Shown one piece after another: positions 1 to 22,031 of a stretch of 64,000 bases of DNA. Below the pieces are notes generated by a model. The model was not told where the DNA came from, did not search any database, and worked only from the letters and a program-made list of their open reading frames with translations. Source of the stretch: Streptomyces endocoffeicus. GTDB lineage: Bacteria > Actinomycetota > Actinomycetes > Streptomycetales > Streptomycetaceae. Every line of letters starts with the position of its first letter. The stretch's first letter is position 1. The DNA is taken from the NCBI RefSeq assembly GCF_016741935.1, contig NZ_JAERRG010000001.1, positions 1,488,001-1,552,000 of the forward strand. Direction: 5' to 3'. Made by a program: the position numbers and the translations under genes.

Positions 1-954
1 GGCCTCCAGTTCGGCGTGGAGCGGGATGGCGGTCCCGGTCGTGGCGAACGCCACCTTCGGCTCCCGCTCCTGTGACCAGCTCTCGACCAGCGACTCCAGG
101 GCGTCCGGCAGGGTGCGGGACTCCAGTTGCTCGGGGCGCAGCGCCTGGACCGAGCGGCGCGCCTCGGCGAGGCTGTCCCGGGCCAGGTCCTTGGCCGCCC
201 CGAGATGGCGGCGCCACACCTCGCGGTCGCCCTCGGCGTGTTCGGCGGCCTCCAGCTGCCGGATGATGCCGGCCAGCCCCTGGGCGAGGGTGTCATGGAT
301 CTCCCCCGCCATCCGCTGGCGCTCGTCGAGCACCCCGGCCTCACGTGCCTGGGTGATCAGCTGGGCGTGGAGTCCGGCGTTCTCGGCGAGCGCGGAGCGG
401 AGTTCGGCCACGGTCCGTTTGCGCCGCTGGTGCTGTTCGTTGAGCCTGCTCGACAGCAGGTTGATCCAGCCGATCACCACGGTCTGGAAGACGATGGCGG
501 CGAGATAGCCGACCACCGCGCCGGTCGTGGCCCGCGGGAAGCCGTCCGGCACGGTGTTGACGACGAACGAGGTGGCCGCCACGGACACCAGCGCCCAGAG
601 GGTCGGCAGCAGCACCAGCGCCTGGAGGAACCCGGTGGCGGCGAAGATCGTGAACACCTGGTCCCGCGCCATCAGCGCGGCGGAGAGGGCGAGCAGCCCG
701 GCGAAGTAGACGGCCGTGCGCACCGTGCCGTACGGCTGTCTGCTGCGGCGGCCCGTGGGCAGGGTGTAGGTGCCCAGGATCCAGGCGGCGGCCACGGCCG
801 CGAGGCCCAGCGTGGTGAGCAGCCGCCGGGCCGGTGGCGGGCCGTGGACCAGGCTCAGGGCCGTGGACAGAAACAGCAGAAGGTAGGGCAGCCCTCCGAA
901 CAGGATGTCGGAGTGCCGCTCCCACCGTCCGCCGTCGTCCTTGGACGCGCTCAC
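1..954 (-). CDS. Sensor histidine kinase, NarL/LiaS type (3' end beyond window)
   Basis: Two-component sensor kinase of the HisKA_3 class, cut by the left edge, so the C-terminal ATPase domain is not seen. Translation from the GTG at 954 stays open to base 1. The first ~180 residues contain several hydrophobic membrane spans. A linker helix leads to the dimerisation box ERQRMAGEIHDTLAQGL; the phospho-accepting His is about residue 220 (codon 295-297). The GTG lies one base after the TGA of the ABC permease gene, so kinase and transporter are probably co-transcribed. Kinases of this class normally pair with a NarL-type response regulator, expected just left of the window. Linked kinase-ABC sets often sense and export cell-envelope or antibiotic stress; that role is inference here. 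Confidence 0.88.
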   Translation of the reverse strand, partial: MSASKDDGGRWERHSDILFGGLPYLLLFLSTALSLVHGPPPARRLLTTLGLAAVAAAWILGTYTLPTGRRSRQPYGTVRTAVYFAGLLALSAALMARDQVFTIFAATGFLQALVLLPTLWALVSVAATSFVVNTVPDGFPRATTGAVVGYLAAIVFQTVVIGWINLLSSRLNEQHQRRKRTVAELRSALAENAGLHAQLITQAREAGVLDERQRMAGEIHDTLAQGLAGIIRQLEAAEHAEGDREVWRRHLGAAKDLARDSLAEARRSVQALRPEQLESRTLPDALESLVESWSQEREPKVAFATTGTAIPLHAELEA

Positions 955-955
955 C

Positions 956-1693
956 TCACTCCCAGCGGAACAGCTTGGCCGCGGCCGCGGTGGCGGCCAC
1001 CGCGATCACTCCGAGGACGGTCAGGTGCAGCGTCTGCGGCCACTGGTTCTCCCAGGAGTCGCGCAGCGCCTGGAGCGCGGCGCCCAGCGGGGTGTAGTCG
1101 CCGATGGTGGACACCGTCTCCGGCAGGTCCTCCTTGGGGAGGAACGCGCCGCCGAAGAAGAGGCTGGGGAAGAGCAGGGACAGGCCCATGGCGGTGGCCG
1201 ACTTGCTGCTCGGCGCCACGGCCGCGATCACCAAGCCGATGGAGAACAGCGCCCAGGTGCCCAGGACGAAGCTCACCAGGAAGGCGGGGACGTCGCCGGG
1301 CAGTTTGGTGTCGAAGGCGGTCTTGCCGACGATGAGCACCAGCACCGCGGAGACCGCCGCGGTGACCAGGTTGATGAAGAGCTGGGCGAGCAGCAGGTTC
1401 CCCGGGTGGATGGGGCTCGCGGCCATGCGCCGCAGGATGCCCTTCTCGCGGTAGGTCGCGAGGGTCGTGGGCAGCAGGTTGAGGGCCAGCATCGTCAGAC
1501 ACAGCGACATGGCCATCGCGGGGACGAACGCGGCCATCGACGCCTTGGTGGCGGCGTCGTCGTCGGACTTGGCGGTGACGAAGTGGAAGATGGCCAGCAG
1601 CATGATCGGCAGCGCGATGACGAAGAACACCGCGGTGGGATCGCGCAGGAACAGCTTGCTCTCGACGTAGGTGAGCTTGGTGCGCCCGGACAT
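956..1693 (-). CDS. ABC-2 type exporter permease
   Basis: Integral membrane subunit of an ABC-2 drug or lipid exporter, 245 residues. About six hydrophobic segments are visible, with the family-typical LPTTLATYREKGILRRMAAS stretch before the third span and a conserved C-terminal TPLGAALQALRDSW loop. An ATG at 1693 is preceded by AGGAG about nine bases upstream. It follows the ATPase gene by 22 bases and is followed immediately by the histidine kinase, so three genes form one unit. Proximity to a macrolide cluster makes product export or self-protection plausible, but substrate cannot be read from sequence. Confidence 0.93.
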   Translation of the reverse strand: MSGRTKLTYVESKLFLRDPTAVFFVIALPIMLLAIFHFVTAKSDDDAATKASMAAFVPAMAMSLCLTMLALNLLPTTLATYREKGILRRMAASPIHPGNLLLAQLFINLVTAAVSAVLVLIVGKTAFDTKLPGDVPAFLVSFVLGTWALFSIGLVIAAVAPSSKSATAMGLSLLFPSLFFGGAFLPKEDLPETVSTIGDYTPLGAALQALRDSWENQWPQTLHLTVLGVIAVAATAAAAKLFRWE

Positions 1694-1715
1694 GGCAGAA
1701 GTCTCCTCGGCGGCT

Positions 1716-2630
1716 TTAGTTGGCGGGCTTGGAGCCGGTCAGGGCGACGAAGGCGTCATCGAGACTCGCCTGCTCCAGGCGGAGTTCGTTCGCCACGATC
1801 TGATTGCGGGCCAGGACGGAGATCACGGCGTAGACGACATTGCCCTTGCCGACCACCGTCACCTGGGACTTGGACCGGGTCACACTGCTCACCTCGGGCA
1901 GCGAGGTGAGCAGTTCGTCGTCCATCGGAACGGACGGCTTGAAGCGGATGATCTGCTGTTCATCGACCCGGGACACCAGTCCGGAGGGGGTGTCCAGGGC
2001 GACGACCCGGCCGGATTCGATGATGGCTATCCGGTCGCAGAGCCGCTCGGCCTCCTCCATGAAGTGGGTGACCAGCAGCACGGTCACATCCTGCTCCCGG
2101 ACCTTCTCGATCAGCTTCCAGGTCTCGCGCCGGGCGTGCGGGTCGAGCGCGGTGGTCAGCTCGTCGAAGACGGCGATCCTGGGCTTGCCGACGAGGGCGA
2201 GCGCGATGGACAGCCGCTGCTGCTGGCCGCCGGACAGCGATCCGTAGGCCGCGTCGGCCTTGCCGGACAGGCCCCAGTCCTTGATGAGCTCGCGCCAGTC
2301 GACGGGGTCGCGGTAGAAGGTGCTGTAGAGCTCGAGCGCCTCCCACACCTTCATCTTGGGGGGCAGTTCGCTCTGCTGGAGCTGGATGCCGATGGACTCG
2401 CGCAGTTCGGCGAGGTCCTTGTCCTTCAGGGGGTCGAGCCCCATCACGGAGATCTCGCCGCCGTCGCGCTTGCGCATGCCCTCGATGCACTCCACGGCGG
2501 TGGTCTTGCCCGCGCCGTTGGGGCCGAGGATGCCGAAGATCTCGCCCTCCTCCACGGAGAAGGACACGTCCTGTACCGCCACGTGATTGCGGTACTCCTT
2601 GCGCAGATTACTGACCTCGATCAGCGGCAT
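1716..2630 (-). CDS. ABC transporter ATP-binding protein (drug exporter type)
   Basis: Cytoplasmic ATPase of the ABC-2 exporter, 304 residues, DrrA-like. Seen directly: Walker A GPNGAGKTT near residue 38, signature LSGGQQQRLS, Walker B IAVFDELTTALDP, and the switch His in LLVTHFMEE. The C-terminal ~90 residues are the usual accessory region. I chose the ATG at 2630, before PLIEVSNLRKEY; GAGGAGGA lies about ten bases upstream. An open frame extends to 2705, but those residues do not resemble the family. The partner permease starts 22 bases downstream. Confidence 0.95.
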   Translation of the reverse strand: MPLIEVSNLRKEYRNHVAVQDVSFSVEEGEIFGILGPNGAGKTTAVECIEGMRKRDGGEISVMGLDPLKDKDLAELRESIGIQLQQSELPPKMKVWEALELYSTFYRDPVDWRELIKDWGLSGKADAAYGSLSGGQQQRLSIALALVGKPRIAVFDELTTALDPHARRETWKLIEKVREQDVTVLLVTHFMEEAERLCDRIAIIESGRVVALDTPSGLVSRVDEQQIIRFKPSVPMDDELLTSLPEVSSVTRSKSQVTVVGKGNVVYAVISVLARNQIVANELRLEQASLDDAFVALTGSKPAN

Positions 2631-2684
2631 CGGCCCGGGTCCTCCTCGCTCGGTTCGTTCACTCTTCCACCGTAGGAGGCGGAT

Positions 2685-2697
2685 ATCCCCGGGGGAT
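2685..2697. promoter_or_regulatory. Palindrome upstream of ABC exporter operon
   Basis: ATCCCC-G-GGGGAT is a perfect inverted repeat centred about 60 bases upstream of the ABC ATPase start codon. Position and symmetry suit an operator or the promoter region of the exporter-kinase unit. No regulator is identified; the assignment is inference from position alone. Confidence 0.35.
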
Positions 2698-2732
2698 CGG
2701 CCCATCGGCTGCCCACCGGGCTGATCCTCCCT

Positions 2733-2771
2733 CCACCGACCGGCCGATCGGCCGCATCAACCGATCGGTGG
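2733..2771 (-). terminator. Hairpin after the PKS/glycosyltransferase operon
   Basis: Inverted repeat with arms CCACCGACCGG (2733-2743) and CCGATCGGTGG (2761-2771), one mismatch, starting 22 bases beyond the epimerase stop codon in the direction of transcription. There is no T tract, as is common in Streptomyces. It likely ends the long minus-strand transcript. Confidence 0.5.
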
Positions 2772-2792
2772 ATGGGGGTACACCGGGCCGGG

Positions 2793-5438
<2,646 letters not shown>

Positions 5439-5496
5439 GGTCGTCGTTCCTTATCTGATGTGGGGCGGGCGCCTGAAGCGGGGTGTCCGGGCGGGG

Positions 5497-8400
5497 TCAG
5501 GCGCCGTCGCGCTCCAGTCGCTCCAGCCAGTCCTCGATGGCCTGGGCGGTGGGGAGGGAGTGGTCCTCCATCATGGTGAAGTGGTTGCCGCGCACATCGA
5601 CGATGTCGTGCGGCAGCTCCCAGAAGGACCGCCAGTCGGGCAGCTCCTCCAGCTTCAGCGATCCGGTGGACAGCGGCTCCAGCGCGCGCACCAGGAGGGT
5701 GGGGGTCTCGATCGGCTCGGGGTCCCAGCTGCCGAACATGTTGAGATACCAGCCCATGGCGGACAGCCGGGCGTCGTCCATGGTGACGAACACGCCCTCG
5801 CGCTCGGTCATCCCGTCCATGAGCGAGAGCCCGAACTGGTTGAGGATGCTGCTCTTGGGCACGTAGGTGTCCACCAGGACCACCGCGGTCGGCCGGACGC
5901 CCATCCGCTCCAGGTGTCCCGCCGCCGCGTGGGCGAACCAGCCGCCCGCCGAGGAGCCCAGGAGCACGATGGGCTGCCCGTCGGCGGCCTTCGCCACGGC
6001 CTCGGCCTGGGCGGCCACCACCGCGGCCGCCGTCTCCGGGAGGGGTTCACCGCGGCCGAAGCCCGGCAGCGCGAGCGCCGACACATCGCGCCGGCCCCGC
6101 TGCGAGGCCGCGAACCGCGCGTACTGGTGGATGCCCGCGACCGCCAGGCACGAGGAGAAGCAGAACATGTGCTGCTTCGCCGGGCCCTTGCTGAGCCGGA
6201 CGGGCGTCGGCAGCTTCTCCAGGTCGGAGGTGGCGCTGAACCGGGGCCGCAGCGCGGCCGTGGCGTGCAGCAGGTCGAAGATTTCCTTCCACTTCCCGGT
6301 CTCGAACGCCTCGGTGTACAGCGTGCTCAGCGTGGTGGACTCCCCCGCCGCGGCGGGCGCCGCGCCCGCGGGCGTCCGCTCGGCCGGGCCCGGCTGCCGG
6401 GCCGCGGCCAGTTCGGAGCGGAGCCGGGTGGCCAGATCGGTGGGCGTCTCGTGGTCGAAGACGAGCGTGGCGGGCAGCCTCAGACCGGTGGCCGCGTTGA
6501 GCCGGTTGCGCAGCTCGACCGCGGTGAGCGAGTCGAAGCCGGAGTCCACGAACTCATGGGCCGGGCCGATGGCGGACGGGTCCGGGTGGCCGAGCACGGT
6601 GGCCACCTGCGCGCACACCAACTCCACCAGCACGGCGCCCTGTTCGTCCTCGGGCAGCGCGGCGAGCCGTTCCCGCAGCGCGGAGCCGCCGCCCGGCGAG
6701 CCACCGCGGGTGGTCGCGCCCGCCCGGCGCGCCGGTGTCCGCACGAGTCCGCGCAGCAGCAGCGGCACCGAGCCGGATCCGGCGCCCGCGCGCAGCGCCG
6801 CGAGGTCGATCCGCATCGGGATGAGCAGCGGGGTGTCCAGGGCGAGGGCGGTGTCGAGCAGTTCCATGCCCTGTTCGGAGGAGAGCGCGGCCACGCCCGA
6901 GCGGGCGGCCCCGGCCGTGTCCGCCGTGCCGGTCATCGTGCTGGTCCGCGCCCACAGCCCCCAGGCGAGGGAGTGGGCGGGCAGCCCCTGCGCCCGGCGG
7001 GCCTGGGCGAAGGCGTCGAGGAAGCCGTTGGCGGCCGCGTAGTTGCCCTGGCCCGCGCCGCCGAGCACACCGGCGGCCGAGGAGAAGAGCACGAACGCGG
7101 CCAGGTCCAGCTCCCGGGTGGCCTCGTGGAGGTGGAGTGCGGCGTCGACCTTGGGCCGCAGCACCGTGTCCAGCCGCTCGGGGGTGAGCGAGGAGATCAC
7201 CCCGTCGTCCAGCACCCCGGCGGTGTGGAACACCCCGGTGAGCGGGTGGCCGTCGGGCACCTGGGCCACCAGGGCGGCCACGGCCTCCCGGTCGGCGGTG
7301 TCGCACGCCGCCACGGTCACGGTCGCGCCGAGCGCGGTCAGCTCCTCGCGCAGCCGCCCGGCCCCCTCGGCGGCCGGTCCCCGGCGGCTGGTCAGCAGCA
7401 GATGGCGGACGCCGTGGCGGGTCACCAGGTGGCGGGCGAGCAGCCCGCCGAGCGTACCGGTGGCGCCGGTGATCAGCACGGTGCCCTCGGGGTCCAGCGC
7501 ACGCGTGGCGCCGGCGGCGCCCTGGGCGCGGGCGAGCCGCGGGGTGTGCGGCTGTCCGGCGCGCAGCGCGAGCTGCGGCTCCCCGGAGGGGAGGACCGCC
7601 GGGAGGGCCCGCACGGACTCCTCGTGCTCGTCGAGGTCGACGAGGGTGAACCGGTCGGGGTTCTCCGACTGCGCCGAGCGCACCAGGCCCCAGACGGCGG
7701 CGCCCGGCAGATCGGTGACCTCCGCGCCGGGCGCGGTGGCCACCGCGCCACGGGTGACGAACACCAGCCGGGAGTCGGCGAACCGCTCGTCGGCCGACCA
7801 GTTCCGGGCCAGCTCCAGGGCGGTGCGCAGGGAGTCCCGTACCGCGCCGGCCGGTGCGCCGGGCCCGGTGGCGCAGGAGACCAGGACCGCCGCGGGGGCG
7901 GCCGTACCCGCGTCGACGGCCGCGCCCAGCGACTCCAGGTCCACATAGGACTCCAGGTGGACCCCGGCCGCGAAGAGGCTCTCGGTGACCTCAAGACCGT
8001 CGTCGCCGACCAGCGCGGCCCGGGTCAGCGGGGTGGGCCGGTCGGAGCCCGCGAGCGCGGGCCAGTCGAGCTGGAACAGCGACTCGCTGCTCGCGGCGCG
8101 GGCGCCGCTGAGCTGATCGCCGGTCATCTTCCGCAGCAGCAGGCCCTCGACGGTGGCCACCGGGCGGCCGGTGGGGTCGGCCACCGCGAGCGCCACGGTG
8201 TCCTCCCCGGCCGGGGAGATCCGCACCCGCACCTCGTCGGCCCCGGCGGCGTGCAGCGACACCCCGGTCCAGGAGAACGGCAGCCGCCCCTGCGCGGTCT
8301 CGGGGTCCTCCCCGGCGAAGAGGGTGCCGAGCGCGATGCCGTGCAGGGAGGCGTCGAGCAGGGCCGGGTGGATCCCGTACCCGGCGGCGGCCGTCCGCTG

Positions 8401-11400
8401 CTCCTGGGCCAGCCGCACCTCGGCGAACACCTCGTCGCCGCGCAGCCAGGCGGCGCGCAGGCCCCGGAAGGCCGGACCGTAGCCGAACCCGCCCGCCGCG
8501 TACCGCTCGTACATGTCGCTGACGTCGAGTTCGGTGGCGTCCGCCGGAGGCCATGCGGTCAGCTCGGCGGGGGCACCCGGGGTGGCGGTGGCGAGCGTGC
8601 CGGTGGCGTGCGGGGTCCACGGCTCGCCGAACCCGGCGCCCTCGGGGCGGGAGTGGACGTTCAGCGGGCGGCGTCCGCTCTCGTCGGGTTCGCCGACCGT
8701 CACCCGGAGGGTGAGCGCGCCACGCGCGGGGAGGATCAGCGGGGCCTGGAGGGTCAGCTCCTCGACCTGGTCGCAGCCGACCTGGTCACCGGCCTGGATC
8801 CCGAGCTCGAGGAACGCGGTGCCGGGGAAGAGGACCGTGCCGGAGACGGCGTGGTCGGCCAGCCAGGGCTGGGCGGCCAGGGACAGCCGCCCGGTGAGCA
8901 CCAGGCCGTCGGTGTCGGCGAGTTCGACGGCGGCGCCCAGCAGCGGATGCCCGGCCGAGCCCAGCCCCGCCGAGGTCACATCGCCCGCCCGGTCCGAGCC
9001 GTCCAGCCAGTAGCGCTGCCGCTGGAAGGCGTACGTGGGCAGCTCCACCCGGTGGGCGCCGCGGCCCGCGAACACCCGCTCCCAGTCCACCTCGCCACCG
9101 TGGGCGTGCACCCGGCCCACCCCGGCCAGCAGCGACTCGGCCTCGTCGCGGTCCTTGTGCAGCAGGGTGACGAACGCGGCGGCGTCGGGGTCGGCGACGC
9201 ACTCCTGCCCCAGCACGGACAGCACACCGGACGGGCCGACCTCCACATAGCGGGTCACGCCCCGGTCCTCGAGGAACCGCACCCCGTCCCGGAACCGCAC
9301 CGGCTGCCGCACATGGCGCACCCAGTACTCGGGCGAGCACAGCTCCTCGGCCACCGCCTCGCCGGTCACATTGGACACCACCGCGATCCGGGGGGTGGTG
9401 TAGGTCAGCTCACCGGCGACCTTGGCGAACTCCTCCAGCATGGGGTCCATCAGCGGCGAGTGGGCGGCGACGCCGATCCGCAGCCGCTTGCTCCTGCCGC
9501 CGACCGCGTCCGCGATCCGCAGGACGGCCTTCTCCTCGCCGGAGATCACCGTGGCGGCCGGGCCGTTGACCGCGCCCAAGGACACCTGATCCTCCTCGCC
9601 CTCCAGATGGGGCAGCACCTCGGCCTCGGCGGTCCGCAGCGAGACCATCGCGCCTCCGGCGGGCAGCGCGTCCATCAGCCGGCCCCGGGCCGCGACCAGC
9701 GCACACGCGTCCTCCAGCGAGAACACGCCCGCCACATGGGCCGCCGCCAGCTCGCCCACCGAGTGGCCGACCAGGAAGTCCGCGGTCACGCCCCAGGACT
9801 CCAGCAGCCGGTACAGCGCCACCTCGACGGCGAAGAGACCGGTCTGGGTGTAGAGGGTCCGGTCGAGCAGTTCGGCGTCCTCGCCGAAGACCACGTCCCG
9901 AACCGCGTGCCCGACATGGCCGTCCAGGTGGCGGTCGAGCTCGGCGCAGACGGTGTCGAACGCGGCGGCGAAGACCGGGAAGGCGGTGTGCAGGGCGCGT
10001 CCCATGCCGAGCCGCTGTGCGCCCTGCCCGGTGAACAGGAACGCCGTCCGGCCCGCACCGGCCACCGCGCCGGAGGTGACGCCGGAGGCCAACTGGTCCA
10101 GTCCGCCGAGCAGTTCGGTACGGTTCGATCCCACGACCACCGCGCGGTGGGCGAAGGCGGAGCGGGTGAGCGCCAGCGAGTAGCCGATGTCCACGGGGGA
10201 CGGCTCGGGCGCGCCCGCCATGTAGGACCGCAGCCGCGCGGCCTGGGCCCGCAGGGCCTCCTCGGTCCGCCCCGACAGCGGCCACGGCACCAGGCCGGAC
10301 ACGGTGGCGGACACGGCGGCGGGCACGGTCTCCGCGGGTGTCGCTTCCGCGGGTGCTTCGTCGGCGGGTGGCTCGTCCGCGGACGTCTCGTCCGCGGTCT
10401 CCTCGGCGGGGGCCTGCTCCAGGATCACATGGGCGTTGGTGCCGCTGAAGCCGAAGGCGGACACCGCGGCGCGGCGCGGCCGTTCGGCCTCCGGCTCGGG
10501 CCACGGCCGGGCCTCGGCCAGCAGCCGTACCGCGCCCGACTCCCAGTCCACGTTGGGCGTCGGCTCCTCGGCGTGCAGGGTCTTGGGCAGCACGCCGTGC
10601 CGCAGCGCCAGCACCGTCTTGATGACCCCGCCGACGCCCGCGGCGGCCTGGGTGTGGCCGATGTTGGACTTCAGCGAGCCGAGCCACAGCGGCCGGTCCT
10701 CGGGGCGGTCCTGGCCGTAGGTGGCGAGCAGCGCTCCCGCCTCGATGGGGTCGCCGAGCGGGGTGCCGGTGCCGTGTGCCTCGACCGCGTCCACATCGGC
10801 CGCGGTCAGCCCGGCGTCGGCCAGCGCCTGCCGGATGACCCGCTGCTGGGAGGGGCCGTTGGGCGCGGTGAGCCCGCTGCTGGCGCCGTCCTGGTTGGTG
10901 GCGGAGCCCGTGACGACCGCGAGCACCTGGTGGCCGTCGCGCCGCGCGTCCGACAGCCGCTCCACGAGCAGCATGCCCACGCCCTCGCCCCAGCCGGTGC
11001 CGTCGGCGGAGGCGGCGAACGCCTTGCAGCGGCCGTCGGACGCGAGCCCGCGCTGGCGGCTGAAGTCCACGAAGGCCACCGGCGTGGACATCACCATCGA
11101 CCCGCCGACCAGGGCCAGGGAGCACTCCCCCCGGCGCAGCGCCTGAGCGGCGAGGTGCAGGGCCACCAGCGAGGACGAGCAGGCGGTGTCCACGGTGACC
11201 GCGGGCCCTTCGAGACCGAAGGTGTAGGCGATACGGCCGGAGGCGATGCTGCCGGAGCCACCGCTGCCCACGTACCCCTCGACATCGTCGGGCACCTGGC
11301 GCAGCCGGGTCGCGTAGTCCTGGTACATCACGCCCGCGAAGACGCCGGTGCGGCTGCCGCGCAGCGTGGCCGGGTCGACCCCGGCGCGCTCCATGGCCTC

Positions 11401-11793
11401 CCACGCGGTCTCCAGCAGCAGCCGCTGCTGCGGGTCCATGGCTAGGGCCTCGCGCGGGGAGATGCCGAAGAACGCGGGGTCGAAGTGGTCGGCGTCGGAG
11501 ACGAAGCCGCCTTCCCTGGCATAGCTCGTCCCCGGCTGGTCGGGGTCCGGGTCGTAGAGGGCCTCCAGGTCCCAGCCCCGGTCGGCGGGGAACTCGGTGA
11601 CCGCGTCACGGCCGTTCGCCACCAGCTCCCACAGGTCCTCCGGTGAGGCCACGCCACCGGGGTAACGGCAGGCCATCCCGACGATGGCGATGGGCTCGTG
11701 GTCCTTTGCCTCGGCCTCCTGGAGGCGCTGGCGAGTGCGGTGCAGATCCGTGGTCACTCGCTTGAGGTAGTCGCGGAGCTTTGCCTCGCTCAC
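5497..11793 (-). CDS. Modular PKS: module 7 (KS-AT-DH-KR-ACP) and thioesterase
   Basis: Final extension module and release domain, 2098 residues from a GTG. N-terminal docking helix [21 protein letters not shown] about 32-460, active Cys205 in DTACSSS, with EAHGTGT and KSNIGH histidines. AT about 578-930 has GHSVGE (malonyl type) but VAAH at 9460-9471 where malonyl ATs have HAFH. DH about 945-1225 is intact ([20 protein letters not shown]). KR about 1438-1675 is intact with LDD (B type). ACP Ser1755 in [12 protein letters not shown] about 1845-2098 with nucleophile Ser1948 in GSSAGG and a C-terminal GNHFTMMED His. Predicted chemistry: a malonyl unit gives C1-C2 and the C2=C3 alkene of the diene. 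The elaiophylin TE is known to join two octaketide chains and close the macrodiolide; this TE is inferred to do the same. Confidence 0.95.
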   Translation of the reverse strand: MSEAKLRDYLKRVTTDLHRTRQRLQEAEAKDHEPIAIVGMACRYPGGVASPEDLWELVANGRDAVTEFPADRGWDLEALYDPDPDQPGTSYAREGGFVSDADHFDPAFFGISPREALAMDPQQRLLLETAWEAMERAGVDPATLRGSRTGVFAGVMYQDYATRLRQVPDDVEGYVGSGGSGSIASGRIAYTFGLEGPAVTVDTACSSSLVALHLAAQALRRGECSLALVGGSMVMSTPVAFVDFSRQRGLASDGRCKAFAASADGTGWGEGVGMLLVERLSDARRDGHQVLAVVTGSATNQDGASSGLTAPNGPSQQRVIRQALADAGLTAADVDAVEAHGTGTPLGDPIEAGALLATYGQDRPEDRPLWLGSLKSNIGHTQAAAGVGGVIKTVLALRHGVLPKTLHAEEPTPNVDWESGAVRLLAEARPWPEPEAERPRRAAVSAFGFSGTNAHVILEQAPAEETADETSADEPPADEAPAEATPAETVPAAVSATVSGLVPWPLSGRTEEALRAQAARLRSYMAGAPEPSPVDIGYSLALTRSAFAHRAVVVGSNRTELLGGLDQLASGVTSGAVAGAGRTAFLFTGQGAQRLGMGRALHTAFPVFAAAFDTVCAELDRHLDGHVGHAVRDVVFGEDAELLDRTLYTQTGLFAVEVALYRLLESWGVTADFLVGHSVGELAAAHVAGVFSLEDACALVAARGRLMDALPAGGAMVSLRTAEAEVLPHLEGEEDQVSLGAVNGPAATVISGEEKAVLRIADAVGGRSKRLRIGVAAHSPLMDPMLEEFAKVAGELTYTTPRIAVVSNVTGEAVAEELCSPEYWVRHVRQPVRFRDGVRFLEDRGVTRYVEVGPSGVLSVLGQECVADPDAAAFVTLLHKDRDEAESLLAGVGRVHAHGGEVDWERVFAGRGAHRVELPTYAFQRQRYWLDGSDRAGDVTSAGLGSAGHPLLGAAVELADTDGLVLTGRLSLAAQPWLADHAVSGTVLFPGTAFLELGIQAGDQVGCDQVEELTLQAPLILPARGALTLRVTVGEPDESGRRPLNVHSRPEGAGFGEPWTPHATGTLATATPGAPAELTAWPPADATELDVSDMYERYAAGGFGYGPAFRGLRAAWLRGDEVFAEVRLAQEQRTAAAGYGIHPALLDASLHGIALGTLFAGEDPETAQGRLPFSWTGVSLHAAGADEVRVRISPAGEDTVALAVADPTGRPVATVEGLLLRKMTGDQLSGARAASSESLFQLDWPALAGSDRPTPLTRAALVGDDGLEVTESLFAAGVHLESYVDLESLGAAVDAGTAAPAAVLVSCATGPGAPAGAVRDSLRTALELARNWSADERFADSRLVFVTRGAVATAPGAEVTDLPGAAVWGLVRSAQSENPDRFTLVDLDEHEESVRALPAVLPSGEPQLALRAGQPHTPRLARAQGAAGATRALDPEGTVLITGATGTLGGLLARHLVTRHGVRHLLLTSRRGPAAEGAGRLREELTALGATVTVAACDTADREAVAALVAQVPDGHPLTGVFHTAGVLDDGVISSLTPERLDTVLRPKVDAALHLHEATRELDLAAFVLFSSAAGVLGGAGQGNYAAANGFLDAFAQARRAQGLPAHSLAWGLWARTSTMTGTADTAGAARSGVAALSSEQGMELLDTALALDTPLLIPMRIDLAALRAGAGSGSVPLLLRGLVRTPARRAGATTRGGSPGGGSALRERLAALPEDEQGAVLVELVCAQVATVLGHPDPSAIGPAHEFVDSGFDSLTAVELRNRLNAATGLRLPATLVFDHETPTDLATRLRSELAAARQPGPAERTPAGAAPAAAGESTTLSTLYTEAFETGKWKEIFDLLHATAALRPRFSATSDLEKLPTPVRLSKGPAKQHMFCFSSCLAVAGIHQYARFAASQRGRRDVSALALPGFGRGEPLPETAAAVVAAQAEAVAKAADGQPIVLLGSSAGGWFAHAAAGHLERMGVRPTAVVLVDTYVPKSSILNQFGLSLMDGMTEREGVFVTMDDARLSAMGWYLNMFGSWDPEPIETPTLLVRALEPLSTGSLKLEELPDWRSFWELPHDIVDVRGNHFTMMEDHSLPTAQAIEDWLERLERDGA

Positions 11794-11831
11794 CGTTTAC
11801 CGCCCATCTCTGTGTATTCCAACTCCGTGCA

Positions 11832-22007
<10,176 letters not shown>

Positions 22008-22031
22008 TGTCAGCTCCGCAGTCGAGTCTCG

